Shown one piece after another: positions 45,352 to 53,426 of a stretch of DNA of 64,000 nt. Below the pieces are notes generated by a model, which searched no databases, was not told the origin of the DNA, and saw only the letters and a list, made by a program, of their open reading frames with translations. Each line of letters starts with the position of its first letter. Within the stretch, counting starts at the first letter, position 1. Location: positions 1 to 64,000 of the forward strand of contig NZ_JAQTLS010000009.1 in NCBI RefSeq assembly GCF_028714775.1, in the 5' to 3' direction. A program made the position numbers and the translations under genes. Source of the stretch: Thiothrix sp. GTDB taxonomy: Bacteria; Pseudomonadota; Gammaproteobacteria; Thiotrichales; Thiotrichaceae.

Positions 45352-46806
45352 ATGACGCCAGCCAAGCGAATGGAGCAACGCCTGAAGCGTTTGCAGGAGC
45401 ATCTCAAGCGAGAAAACCCGGTACTGGTTGAAGCCGTTAACCAATACCGCGAATTGGATGCCGTTGCCCAAAGACTTGGCTTGTTGACTGCCGGGGAATC
45501 TTACGCCACCCAGATTTCATGGTGGCCTTTGGTTTCCATTTTGGGGACATTCTCTGCCGGTAAGTCCAGCTTCATTAACACCTACTTGGGCGTTGACCTG
45601 CAACGTACTGGCAATCAGGCGGTGGATGACCGCTTTACCGTGATTACCTTTAGCCCCGATGGGCAAGTGCGCACCTTGCCGGGTGTGGCACTGGATGGCG
45701 ACCCGCGTTTCCCGTTTTATCAGATCAGCGAGGAAATCGAACACGTTTCCGCTGGTGAAGGGGCGCGGATTGATAACTACCTGCAAATGAAAGTAGCCCC
45801 CAGTGAAAAGCTGCGCGGGCGCATCCTGATTGACTCGCCGGGGTTTGACGCTGACGAACAACGCAAGGCCACCCTGCGCATTACCGACCACATTATCGAA
45901 CTGTCGGACTTGGTGTTGGTATTCTTCGATGCCCGCCACCCGGAACCGGGCGCGATGCAGGACACGCTGGAGCACCTAGTCAAAGGTTCGATACGCCGTA
46001 CCGATGGCAGCAAATTCATGTTCATCCTCAACCAGATTGATACCTCCGCGCGGGAAGACAATCTGGAAGACATCGTGTCTTCGTGGCAGAAAGCCTTGGT
46101 GCAGCAAGGGTTGTCGGCGGGGAGTTTCCACATCCTGTTCAACGATAAACTAGCAGTGCCTGTGCCGGATGAAAACGTGTGGGCGCGTTATGTCGCCAAG
46201 CGTGATACCGATTACAAGCGCATCATGGCACGCATAGATAGCGTCAATATTGAGCGCGTTTACCGCATCGTCGGCTCAATGGAATCGCAAGCCAACCAGA
46301 TTGAACAACAGGCTGTCCCGCGCTTGCGCGAGGCATTGCAGCGTTGGAAAGTGCAAGTACTGGTCGGCGATGTCGTCGGGCTAGGTTCTTTGGCGGTTGC
46401 CTTGCTGGCGATGAGCATTGAATTCGGTTACTGGGAAGGCTTGCTGTTTAACCCACCGTGGTTGGCTTCTTTGCGGGGGAATACCTTCTTTACGGGCGTG
46501 AGTATTGCCATCCCGGTATTGATTGCGGTGGGGCTGCATTTCCTGATCCGTCAGAAATTGGCAAAGCGCATGGCAGAACGCCTGAGCCAGAAAGAGCCTT
46601 ACGGTAATTTGGCGGCGGCTTTCAAGAAAAGCACGCGCTTTTGGCGCAGCATCTTCCAAACCTCACCAGCGGGTTGGAACCGGCGCACCCGTCGACGGCT
46701 GGATGGTATCCGCGATGCTACCGACCGTTTTGTCCAATATTTGAATGACAAGTTTACCAGCCCGTCCGGTGGCAAAGATTCTGCCGCGCCTGGTACGTCG
46801 GCCTAA
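45352..46806 (+). CDS. Dynamin-like/septin-type membrane GTPase
   Basis: The 484-residue protein has an N-terminal helical segment and a large GTPase domain: G1 GTFSAGKSSFIN (about 65-76), switch-I region NQAVDDRFTVITF, G3 DSPGFDADEQ, and G4 FILNQIDTSARED. A helical region with a hydrophobic hairpin follows: VVGLGSLAVALLAMSIEFGYW and TGVSIAIPVLIAVGLHFLI (two membrane segments). The C-terminal part is basic (KKSTRFWRSIF, NRRTRRRLDGI). This layout fits bacterial dynamin-like proteins, which remodel or fuse membranes. The ATG at 45352 (AGAGGA just upstream) is chosen; the open frame extends far upstream only as an out-of-frame shadow of the previous gene. Confidence 0.88.
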   Translation: MTPAKRMEQRLKRLQEHLKRENPVLVEAVNQYRELDAVAQRLGLLTAGESYATQISWWPLVSILGTFSAGKSSFINTYLGVDLQRTGNQAVDDRFTVITFSPDGQVRTLPGVALDGDPRFPFYQISEEIEHVSAGEGARIDNYLQMKVAPSEKLRGRILIDSPGFDADEQRKATLRITDHIIELSDLVLVFFDARHPEPGAMQDTLEHLVKGSIRRTDGSKFMFILNQIDTSAREDNLEDIVSSWQKALVQQGLSAGSFHILFNDKLAVPVPDENVWARYVAKRDTDYKRIMARIDSVNIERVYRIVGSMESQANQIEQQAVPRLREALQRWKVQVLVGDVVGLGSLAVALLAMSIEFGYWEGLLFNPPWLASLRGNTFFTGVSIAIPVLIAVGLHFLIRQKLAKRMAERLSQKEPYGNLAAAFKKSTRFWRSIFQTSPAGWNRRTRRRLDGIRDATDRFVQYLNDKFTSPSGGKDSAAPGTSA

Positions 46807-46821
46807 CACGGTACACCCTGT

Positions 46822-47862
46822 ATGCGTTTGAATTGGAAACAATGGATGCCAGCCCTCGTGCTGGCCTTGTTAGTGGGGGCGTGGCTGCTGTTGGGTGGCG
46901 CTCAGCGCCAGTCCGGGATGCAGCTTGAAGGCATGGCGGGGATGGCATCGTGGCACGCGACCATCAGCGACCCACCGGCGGGTCTGGATGAAACGGCACT
47001 CAGCGCGGGCATTGCCCAAGCCTTTTTCCACAGCAGCAAACTGATTGCGACGTGGGATAAGGGGTCAGAAATTTCCAACTTCAATGCGCATCAGGGTGAG
47101 GATTGGTTCCCGGTTTCCGCTGAATTGGCGAAGCTGGTGACAAGCACCTTGCAGTTCAGCCAGCAAAGCAATGGGGTTTACGATGTCACTATCCGCCCAT
47201 TGATTACTTTGTGGGGTTTCGGTTCGGCAGTCGATAAAAAGGGTGTCGTGCCGGATCAGGCCGCGATTGATGCCGCCCGTGCAAAAGTGGGCTACCAGAA
47301 ATTACAGGTACGCCTTGATCCTCCCGCCTTGCGTAAAACCCAGCCAGACCTTCTGGTGGAATTGGCTTCCGTCGCTGATGGCTTTGCCGCCGATCAGGCC
47401 GGGCAGTATCTGGAATCGCTGGGTGTCCACAATTACATGGTTGAAATTGCCGGTGAAATCCGTACCCGTGGGCTTAGTCCGCGTGGTGATGCCTGGCAGA
47501 TTGCAATTGAAAAGCCGCAGGATAACGGGCTTGCCATCCAAAAGGGCGTGCGTTTAGAAAATGCAGGCTTGGCAACATCGGGCGATTACCACAACTTTTT
47601 CACCAAAGACGGCAAACGCTATTCGCACACGATTGACCCGGCAACCGGGTATCCCGTTGAGCACAAACTGGCATCGGTGTCGGTGTTGGCAGCGGAAACA
47701 ACCATGGCAGACGGTTACGCCACCTTGCTGATGGCACTGGGCGAAGACAAGGGCAAGGTGTTCGCCGAGCAACACGGGCTTGCCGCGTTCTTTATCTGGC
47801 GTAGCGGCGGCAGCTTTGCGACTTATGCAACTCCGGCGTTCCAGAAGGTGTTGATGGATTAG
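46822..47862 (+). CDS. apbE: FAD:protein FMN transferase (ApbE family)
   Basis: ApbE attaches FMN covalently to Thr/Ser of target flavoproteins such as NqrB/NqrC and RnfG. The 346-residue protein has an N-terminal membrane anchor (about 10-26) without a lipobox Cys. ApbE motifs are DVTIRPLITLWGFG, VADGFAADQAGQYLESLG, the flavin site MVEIAGEIRTRG, LATSGDYHNFF, YSHTIDPATGYPV and ETTMADGYATLLMALG. It is 15 bases after the dynamin-like gene and may be co-transcribed. No flavinylation target (NQR, RNF, FMN-bind) is visible in the window. Confidence 0.93.
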   Translation: MRLNWKQWMPALVLALLVGAWLLLGGAQRQSGMQLEGMAGMASWHATISDPPAGLDETALSAGIAQAFFHSSKLIATWDKGSEISNFNAHQGEDWFPVSAELAKLVTSTLQFSQQSNGVYDVTIRPLITLWGFGSAVDKKGVVPDQAAIDAARAKVGYQKLQVRLDPPALRKTQPDLLVELASVADGFAADQAGQYLESLGVHNYMVEIAGEIRTRGLSPRGDAWQIAIEKPQDNGLAIQKGVRLENAGLATSGDYHNFFTKDGKRYSHTIDPATGYPVEHKLASVSVLAAETTMADGYATLLMALGEDKGKVFAEQHGLAAFFIWRSGGSFATYATPAFQKVLMD

Positions 47863-47933
47863 CGCCATTGGTTCACATCCCGCCCTCAGTCTGCTATTAA
47901 TGCAGCATCAGTTTCACCCGGCAACCGCACCCC

Positions 47934-48836
47934 ATGCCCAAAGCCTTTATCAGTTATGCCCGCGATGGCAGCCACGGCGAAAACCTTGCCGCCGAAATCC
48001 AGCAGCAGTTGCAAGCGGCTGGCTTTGCTGTTTTCCGTGATGTCATCGGGCTGAAACCCGGTGATCCGTGGTTCCACAAGTTAGACCTCGAATTGGAAAG
48101 CAGCCATGTGATGGTATTGGTCTTGTCGGAAAAAGTCCGAACATCCACATGGGTTCCTAGCGAAGTGGATATGGCGAAAGAACTCGGTATTCCAATTGTT
48201 CCGGTGCTGGCAGAAAAGATGATACGCCCGACATGGATTCGGCATTTGCAGGCACTGGATTTTTGTGGGGCACGGGATTGGCGGGTATTACTGGAGGCGA
48301 TTGGGCATCATGTGGGAGAACCCTCACCCCCCAACCCCCTCTCCCGTGAAACGGGCGAGGGGGAGCGAGAGGTTGCTGTTTTAGCCCCTCGCCCGCTTGG
48401 CGGGAGAGGGGTTGGGGTGAGGGAAAACAGCGTGCCAGGTCGCTACATTATCCACAACAACGGCACGGTGACGGATACCCAAACCAAGCTAATGTGGAAA
48501 CGGTGCAGTGAAGGGCAAAGTGGAGCAGATTGTAGTGGTGAACCTGCCAGTTTTACATGGGATGACGCCATGTCGATGTTCGGTAAGGGGGGCAGCTTCG
48601 CTAGCTACAATGATTGGCGGATGCCAACCATTGAGGAGTTGAAAACGCTTGTGGATAACAGCCAAACGCCGACGATTGACCAAACAGCGTTTCCAGATAC
48701 TCTAGCTAGCTGGTATTGGTCGTCCACAGAAAATGGTGCGTCCTTCGCTTGGTATGTTGACTTTTACGACGGTGACGGCGATTGGGACAACCGCTACGTT
48801 GTTCTCCCTGTGCGGTTAGTCCGTTCTGGTCAGTGA
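47934..48836 (+). CDS. TIR-domain protein fused to Lcl/DUF1566 domain
   Basis: The 300-residue protein has an N-terminal TIR domain (about 1-125; KAFISYARDGSHGENLA, then STWVPSEVDMAKELG with candidate NAD-cleaving Glu77). The C-terminal DUF1566/Lcl domain (about 165-300) has NGTVTDTQTKLMWKRC, NDWRMPTIEELKTLVD and YWSSTENG. Bacterial TIR domains often hydrolyse NAD in antiphage systems or act as scaffolds; DUF1566 is a lectin/FGE-like fold often on cell surfaces. The linker (about 128-163) is encoded by a palindromic repeat element. No ribosome site is evident before the ATG. Confidence 0.85.
   Translation: MPKAFISYARDGSHGENLAAEIQQQLQAAGFAVFRDVIGLKPGDPWFHKLDLELESSHVMVLVLSEKVRTSTWVPSEVDMAKELGIPIVPVLAEKMIRPTWIRHLQALDFCGARDWRVLLEAIGHHVGEPSPPNPLSRETGEGEREVAVLAPRPLGGRGVGVRENSVPGRYIIHNNGTVTDTQTKLMWKRCSEGQSGADCSGEPASFTWDDAMSMFGKGGSFASYNDWRMPTIEELKTLVDNSQTPTIDQTAFPDTLASWYWSSTENGASFAWYVDFYDGDGDWDNRYVVLPVRLVRSGQ
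48321..48423. repeat. REP/BIME-like palindromic element inside the TIR gene
   Basis: Two inverted units: the left arm begins CCCTCACCCCCCAACCCCCT (48321-48340) and the right arm ends in the near-complement GAGGGGTTGGGGTGAGGG (to 48423). Each unit folds into its own small hairpin (CCCGT/ACGGG; CCCGC/GCGGG). It is read through in frame as a Pro/Arg/Gly/Glu-rich linker. The same motif recurs at 54374 and 62932. Confidence 0.85.
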
Positions 48837-48874
48837 TTTTGTTTTTGCAATCTGCCCCAAACAGGACAGTGTTG

Positions 48875-48909
48875 CGTGCAAATCACAGGTTGAACTTGAG
48901 ATTTGCACG
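48875..48909. other. Perfect 10-bp inverted repeat between convergent genes
   Basis: CGTGCAAATC (48875-48884) and GATTTGCACG (48900-48909) flank a 15-base loop between the ends of the TIR gene and the HD-GYP gene. There is no T tract on either side, so it is a possible bidirectional stop or an mRNA 3' end hairpin. Confidence 0.5.
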
Positions 48910-48914
48910 GTCGC

Positions 48915-49970
48915 TTAATACGACACTATCAAATCCTTGATTTCATGCACTTCGGTGCGGATGCGCCGCATCACCGGCAGCAGTTCGAGGAACACCGCGA
49001 ACAGTTCCGGGTCGAGGTGCGAACCCGCCATGCTGCTCATCAGGGCAATAGCATCTTTTTCACACATGGCTTTTTTGTAGACACGCTCATGCACGAGGGC
49101 GTCGTAAATGTCCACGATGCTGGTGATGCGGGCGGTAATGGGGATGTTTTCGCCCTTGAGTTCACGCGGATAGCCGGAGCCGTCCCATTTTTCGTGGTGG
49201 CACAAGGCGATTTCTGCCGCCATGTCGAGCGCGGGGATGTTGGCATCTTGCAGCATTTTTGCGCCGATTTCGGTGTGGCGTTTCATGATGGAAAATTCAA
49301 CGTTGGTGAGCTTGCCTTTTTTCAGCAGGATTTTGTCGGGGATGCCGATCTTGCCGAGGTCGTGCATGGGTGCGGCAATGCGGATGTCGTCAATTTGCTG
49401 GGTAGGCCAGTTGAGCGCTTTTGCCATCGCGGCGGCGTAAAGCCCGATGCGGCGTACATGAGCGCCGGTTTCTTCGTCGCGGTAGCTGGTAACGCTGACC
49501 AATTTGATGGCGATTTCTTCTTCGCGCTGTTTGATCTTGATGGTGCGTTTTTGCACTTCGTTTTCGAGCTTTTCTTGGGTCAGCAGGCCATTGCGCACTT
49601 GTTGCAGGCGGCTGACTTCTTGGCGGTATTTTTCCCCTAAGTTTTGCAGGAGCAGAACGGCGTGGTCGTCTACCCACACGGCGGTGGCTTCGAGTGCCAG
49701 TTCGTTGCCGAGTTCGTCGGTTTCGATCCACGAGCCGGAAGCCAGCGGAGTAGCGAGGTGTTCGTGCCAGTGCTGTTCCGCATCATCCATGAAACAGGTC
49801 AGGTAGGGGAATAGCTCGGGCAGGTCGCAGGTTTGCGGGTAGGAGGATTTGCCCAAGAAAAACACCAGCCATTCGGGGGCGGGGTTGTGCAGGGTGAAAC
49901 ACCCGTTGGGTTCGCGCACGAAGACCACGATATTGAGCGAGTCGTAGATGGCGGATAACAGCTTAGTCAT
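48915..49970 (-). CDS. HD-GYP domain cyclic-di-GMP phosphodiesterase
   Basis: The 351-residue protein has an N-terminal PAS-like domain (about 1-110), a coiled-coil linker (about 112-155) and an HD-GYP domain. That domain has His203-Asp204 in PMHDLGKIGIPDK, the downstream metal ligands CHHEKWDG and the GYP triplet at 266-268. HD-GYP enzymes hydrolyse c-di-GMP to GMP. The linker and PAS suggest control by a partner or ligand. It overlaps the small-GTPase gene by 8 bases and is last in a four-gene operon, so the GTPase may govern its activity. Confidence 0.92.
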   Translation of the reverse strand: MTKLLSAIYDSLNIVVFVREPNGCFTLHNPAPEWLVFFLGKSSYPQTCDLPELFPYLTCFMDDAEQHWHEHLATPLASGSWIETDELGNELALEATAVWVDDHAVLLLQNLGEKYRQEVSRLQQVRNGLLTQEKLENEVQKRTIKIKQREEEIAIKLVSVTSYRDEETGAHVRRIGLYAAAMAKALNWPTQQIDDIRIAAPMHDLGKIGIPDKILLKKGKLTNVEFSIMKRHTEIGAKMLQDANIPALDMAAEIALCHHEKWDGSGYPRELKGENIPITARITSIVDIYDALVHERVYKKAMCEKDAIALMSSMAGSHLDPELFAVFLELLPVMRRIRTEVHEIKDLIVSY

Positions 49971-50466
49971 GGTTTGACCCCCATTGTTTGATCAGCGCCA
50001 GAAAGATGTCTGCCACGCCGTTGTCGAGTTTGGCGCTGGTTTCCAGCACAGGGTAGCCGAATTGTTCCAGCGGGCGGATGTGTTGCCCATCGACCTGCCA
50101 ATGGGGTTTGAGGTCAGCTTTGTTGAGGGCGAAAACCATCGGCAGTTCGCCGACGTGTTGTTTCACCATCTCGTGTATCGACAGGGCAACGTCGTAGGAG
50201 TTTTGGCGCGTGCCGTCAATGACGATGATGTAACCCGCCATGCCGCGCAGGTAAGCGGTGCGGATGTTGGTGAAATCGTCTTCCCCTGCAATGTCCCAGA
50301 TGATCAGCGATAGCTCGTTGCCGTCGTGGGTGAGCTGTTTTTTGTCGATTTTGACGCCGACGGTGGTGAGATATTTTTCACTGAACAGGCTGTTGACGTA
50401 GCGGCTGATCAGGCTGGTTTTACCCACCGAGAACGAGCCGAGCAGACATATTTTTTTCTGTATCAT
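49963..50466 (-). CDS. Ras/Rab-like small GTPase
   Basis: The 167-residue protein is essentially one Ras-type G domain: G1 LLGSFSVGKTSLISRY (about 8-23), switch/G2 with Thr near 35 (YLTTVGVKID), G3 WDIAGEDDF (the catalytic Gln of Ras is Glu-Asp here), G4 NKAD and G5 ETSAKLD. Bacterial Rab-like GTPases are less common and usually pair with roadblock/LC7 or membrane effectors. The neighbour upstream has a region resembling such a fold. No lipidation motif is visible. Confidence 0.9.
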   Translation of the reverse strand: MIQKKICLLGSFSVGKTSLISRYVNSLFSEKYLTTVGVKIDKKQLTHDGNELSLIIWDIAGEDDFTNIRTAYLRGMAGYIIVIDGTRQNSYDVALSIHEMVKQHVGELPMVFALNKADLKPHWQVDGQHIRPLEQFGYPVLETSAKLDNGVADIFLALIKQWGSNHD

Positions 50467-50477
50467 CAGTGTTGCCC

Positions 50478-51956
50478 TTAAAAAAGTGTCACCCGGTAAC
50501 TGGTGCTGCGTTCGTTTTTCTGTAGGGTGGCGGGTTGTCCCGCTTGCTTGGCGCTGTAAGCCACGACGGCGAAAGCCGGTACGCCGCCGCGCACCAGTGC
50601 GTCCCGCAGGTTTTCAGCACGCAGTTCGGCGAGTTTCTGGTTAATGTCGTTAGTGCCGCTGTCGTCAGCATTGCCCGCGATCAGGATTTGCGGGGTTTTG
50701 CCGGTTTGGTGGGCAGCTTGGATTAATTCACGGATGGTCTTGCCGAGTTGCAGCAGCATCGGGTCGTCTAATCCAACATCGGCTTTGCCTGCTTCAAACG
50801 GGTAAGTACTGGCTTCAATCTGCTGGGTAAGCTTGCTGATGGTTTGCGCTGCGGTGGTGAGTTGCTGCGCTTGTTGGGTTTGTTGCCGTAGCTGTTGGCG
50901 TTGCTGGTCTGACAGGGTAGTAACCGAATTTTGCAGTTCGCTGGTGTGGGTCTGCAATTCACGCAGGCGCTCATTCAGGGTTTGCAGCACCTGTTGTTGC
51001 GCTTGTTTGGCTTCAGCTTCCTGTTGCGCTAGCTGTTGGTAATGCTGGTAAAGCAAGTAGCTAGCCGCACCCACCAAGCTTAGCAATACCAATAGTGCCA
51101 GCCAGGGGGGGCGCTTTTGCACATGCTGTTGCTGTGATTTCAGGCAATCTGCCAACAGGTTTTCGGTCGCGGTAAAGGCTTCCGTATTGCCGTTGAAGGC
51201 TTTGAATGCCGGGGCGTATTGGCGGTGGATATTCGCCGCCGTTTCCATCAGCAAATTGGGTAAATCTGCCGGAACTGTGCCGCGTACCACCATTGCCAAT
51301 ACCGCGTGGGGGCCGTGTTCCAGCAGTACGGTCAATTCCCCCAAACTCAAGGTGCGTAAGGTGTCGGTTTGGTTGACCGCGAACGAGTCAGCAATGAAAT
51401 CTTGGATTGCGGTCAACATCCCGGAAACCATTGCCGGGTCTTTGCTGATGGCGTGCGGGGAGGCGACGTGTTGCAACAGCAAACCGCTTTCCCGATGGAT
51501 CAGGAATACCTGTTCCACTTGGTAAACCAGCGTGTTGAGCAGCGCGACCTTGGCGTAAGTTTGCCCGCTACGCCATGCATCGAAACGCCATTTCCACGAG
51601 CGCAACGACAGGCTGTTTTCCAACACTTGGTTGAGGGTTTCCAGCGCTTCGCTCAAGGCTTGGTTGATGGACTTGCGGATGGCAGGCCCCATGACCGGGT
51701 ACAGTACGTCGGCAAAACGTTTGGGGTTATTGCAGATCGACTGGGTTAAGGCGTTTTCAATGGTCGGCGCGAGGGCGTCGGACAGGGAATTGTCCTGCGA
51801 CCCGCGCAGGGTGAGCGCTTCGGAAATGATGTTGGCGACGCTGGCACTGTATTTGTCAGATTGTTCAAACTGCTCCTTCAGTGCCAGCAATTCGTCGTAA
51901 TCTTTCCCGAAAAGCAGGCGGCGCAACTGCACAACGTCAGGTGTCCCCACTGTCAT
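50478..51956 (-). CDS. Membrane protein with roadblock-like cytoplasmic region and OmpA-type peptidoglycan-binding domain
   Basis: The 492-residue protein has an N-terminal helical region (about 1-140). A segment at about 147-250 reads like a roadblock/longin fold (VEQVFLIHRESGLLLQHV ... MLTAIQDFIADSFA ... ELTVLLEHGPHAVLAMVVRG). One membrane helix lies at about 284-304, then a Gln/Ala-rich coiled coil (about 305-385). The C-terminal OmpA-like domain has ILIAGNADDSGTNDINQKLA and RAENLRDALVRGGV. It should therefore connect a cytoplasmic GTPase-binding face to peptidoglycan. The roadblock reading is inference; the OmpA domain is clear. It is 11 bases upstream of the GTPase gene. Confidence 0.82.
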   Translation of the reverse strand: MTVGTPDVVQLRRLLFGKDYDELLALKEQFEQSDKYSASVANIISEALTLRGSQDNSLSDALAPTIENALTQSICNNPKRFADVLYPVMGPAIRKSINQALSEALETLNQVLENSLSLRSWKWRFDAWRSGQTYAKVALLNTLVYQVEQVFLIHRESGLLLQHVASPHAISKDPAMVSGMLTAIQDFIADSFAVNQTDTLRTLSLGELTVLLEHGPHAVLAMVVRGTVPADLPNLLMETAANIHRQYAPAFKAFNGNTEAFTATENLLADCLKSQQQHVQKRPPWLALLVLLSLVGAASYLLYQHYQQLAQQEAEAKQAQQQVLQTLNERLRELQTHTSELQNSVTTLSDQQRQQLRQQTQQAQQLTTAAQTISKLTQQIEASTYPFEAGKADVGLDDPMLLQLGKTIRELIQAAHQTGKTPQILIAGNADDSGTNDINQKLAELRAENLRDALVRGGVPAFAVVAYSAKQAGQPATLQKNERSTSYRVTLF

Positions 51957-51959
51957 GGC

Positions 51960-52451
51960 TTACACGGCGTCTAAGGTCAATTGGCGGGTCACATTGTCAA
52001 GCAGGGCAGCCAAGGCTTTGCGGTCAATCTTGTCATTGCGCAGTTGTTCTGCTGCTTGCTTGATTTCCCCGAGGATGTCTTCGCGCTGCTGTTCCAAGCG
52101 TTGGGCAAAGGCATCTTGGGTGTGCTGCAATTGGCGGAACAGGCTGTCGATGTTTTTTCCCGCCTGTTCGTAATGCTTGCGGGCATTACCGGCATCGCCA
52201 ATGCGGGCGCGGGATTCTTCTGCCAACAGGTCATGGATCAGGTGGATTTCATGGTTCATGGCGTCGTGGTTTTTACGCATTTCATCGCGCACAGAATTAG
52301 TCCATACCTTGACGAAACGTTCCAGTGAGGCCAGACGGCGGTCATTCTCGCGGGCATGTTCGCCCAGCAAGATGTTGCGTACCATGTCTAGGTTTTTATC
52401 TTGCGCAGGTGGTGGGGCAAGATCAACTTCGGTGTCAGCTATCGTTATCAT
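51960..52451 (-). CDS. Uncharacterised cytoplasmic coiled-coil protein
   Basis: No family recognised. The 163-residue, charged, almost wholly helical protein (LLGEHARENDRRLASLERFV; ARKHYEQAGKNIDSLFRQLQ; EQLRNDKIDRKALAALL) has no signal or membrane segment. It is first in the operon with the OmpA-domain, GTPase and HD-GYP genes and is separated by 3 bases from the next gene. The conserved-looking end KIDRKALAALLDNVTRQL may be an interaction tail. A scaffold or regulator of the GTPase module is a guess. Confidence 0.75.
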   Translation of the reverse strand: MITIADTEVDLAPPPAQDKNLDMVRNILLGEHARENDRRLASLERFVKVWTNSVRDEMRKNHDAMNHEIHLIHDLLAEESRARIGDAGNARKHYEQAGKNIDSLFRQLQHTQDAFAQRLEQQREDILGEIKQAAEQLRNDKIDRKALAALLDNVTRQLTLDAV

Positions 52452-52607
52452 TGTTTTTTTCTTATTGGGTTTGCTAATGGGGTATACGCTACCACTGGTG
52501 GCATGAGGGTTCTAGTTTTCCTGACATAAGGCATTGGGGAAATACCCTGCCATTCCTGCACCTGTTATGATCTTGGCTTCCAATTGCACACACCACAGGA
52601 GCCAGCA

Positions 52608-53426
52608 GTGGAGAATACCGCCCGTATCCACGACCCATCGACTTACACCATTGAAAAACAGCCGTATTACGTCCCGGTTGGCAATGAAGTCACCCTGTTT
52701 GAAGCGGCTTACAGCAGCCATTTGCCAGTGTTGCTCAAGGGCCCGACCGGCTGCGGCAAAACCCGTTTCATGGAATACATGGCGTGGAAAATCCAGCGCC
52801 CGATGATCACCGTTTCCTGCCACGATGACTTGACCACTTCCGACCTCGTGGGGCGTTATTTGGTGAAAGGCGGCGAAACCGTGTGGGTGGATGGCCCGTT
52901 GACCCGTGCGGTGCGTTCTGGTGGCATTTGTTACCTCGATGAAATTGTCGAAGCGCGGAAAGACACAATGGTGGTGATCCACCCGCTTGCCGACGACCGC
53001 CGCATCATGCCGATTGAAAAGCTGGGGCAATTGCTGGAAGCGCCGGAAAGTTTCTGCCTCGCCATCTCCTACAACCCCGGCTACCAAAGCGTGCTGAAGG
53101 AACTCAAACAGTCGACCCGTCAGCGTTTTGTCGCCATCGAATTCAATTACCCCACGCACGACTTGGAACGCCAAATCATCATCCACGAAACCGGGTTGGA
53201 TGTGGTTTCCACCGACAAGTTGCTGAAACTCGCCGACATGACCCGCAACCTCAAAGGCAATGGCTTGGAAGAGGGTGCGTCGACCCGTTTGCTGGTACAC
53301 GCGGGTAAACTGATTGCCAAAGGCGTGGAACCGCGTGCCGCGTGCCAAGGTGCAGTGGCATTGGCGTTGACCGATGACAGCGACATGATCGCGGCGATTA
53401 ATGAACTGATTGGCGCGTTGTTTTAA
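52608..53426 (+). CDS. cbbQ: CbbQ/NirQ/NorQ-family AAA+ ATPase
   Basis: MoxR-type AAA+ ATPase that with CbbO remodels a target enzyme, in autotrophs Rubisco, in denitrifiers nitric oxide reductase. The ~272-residue protein has Walker [33 protein letters not shown], Walker [14 protein letters not shown], sensor-[10 protein letters not shown] and the arginine finger region [11 protein letters not shown]. The GTG at 52608 with AGGAG six bases before it is preferred to a TTG at 52584. cbbO starts directly at its stop (TAAATG). No Rubisco or nor genes are in the window, so the client cannot be assigned here. Confidence 0.9.
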   Translation: MENTARIHDPSTYTIEKQPYYVPVGNEVTLFEAAYSSHLPVLLKGPTGCGKTRFMEYMAWKIQRPMITVSCHDDLTTSDLVGRYLVKGGETVWVDGPLTRAVRSGGICYLDEIVEARKDTMVVIHPLADDRRIMPIEKLGQLLEAPESFCLAISYNPGYQSVLKELKQSTRQRFVAIEFNYPTHDLERQIIIHETGLDVVSTDKLLKLADMTRNLKGNGLEEGASTRLLVHAGKLIAKGVEPRAACQGAVALALTDDSDMIAAINELIGALF

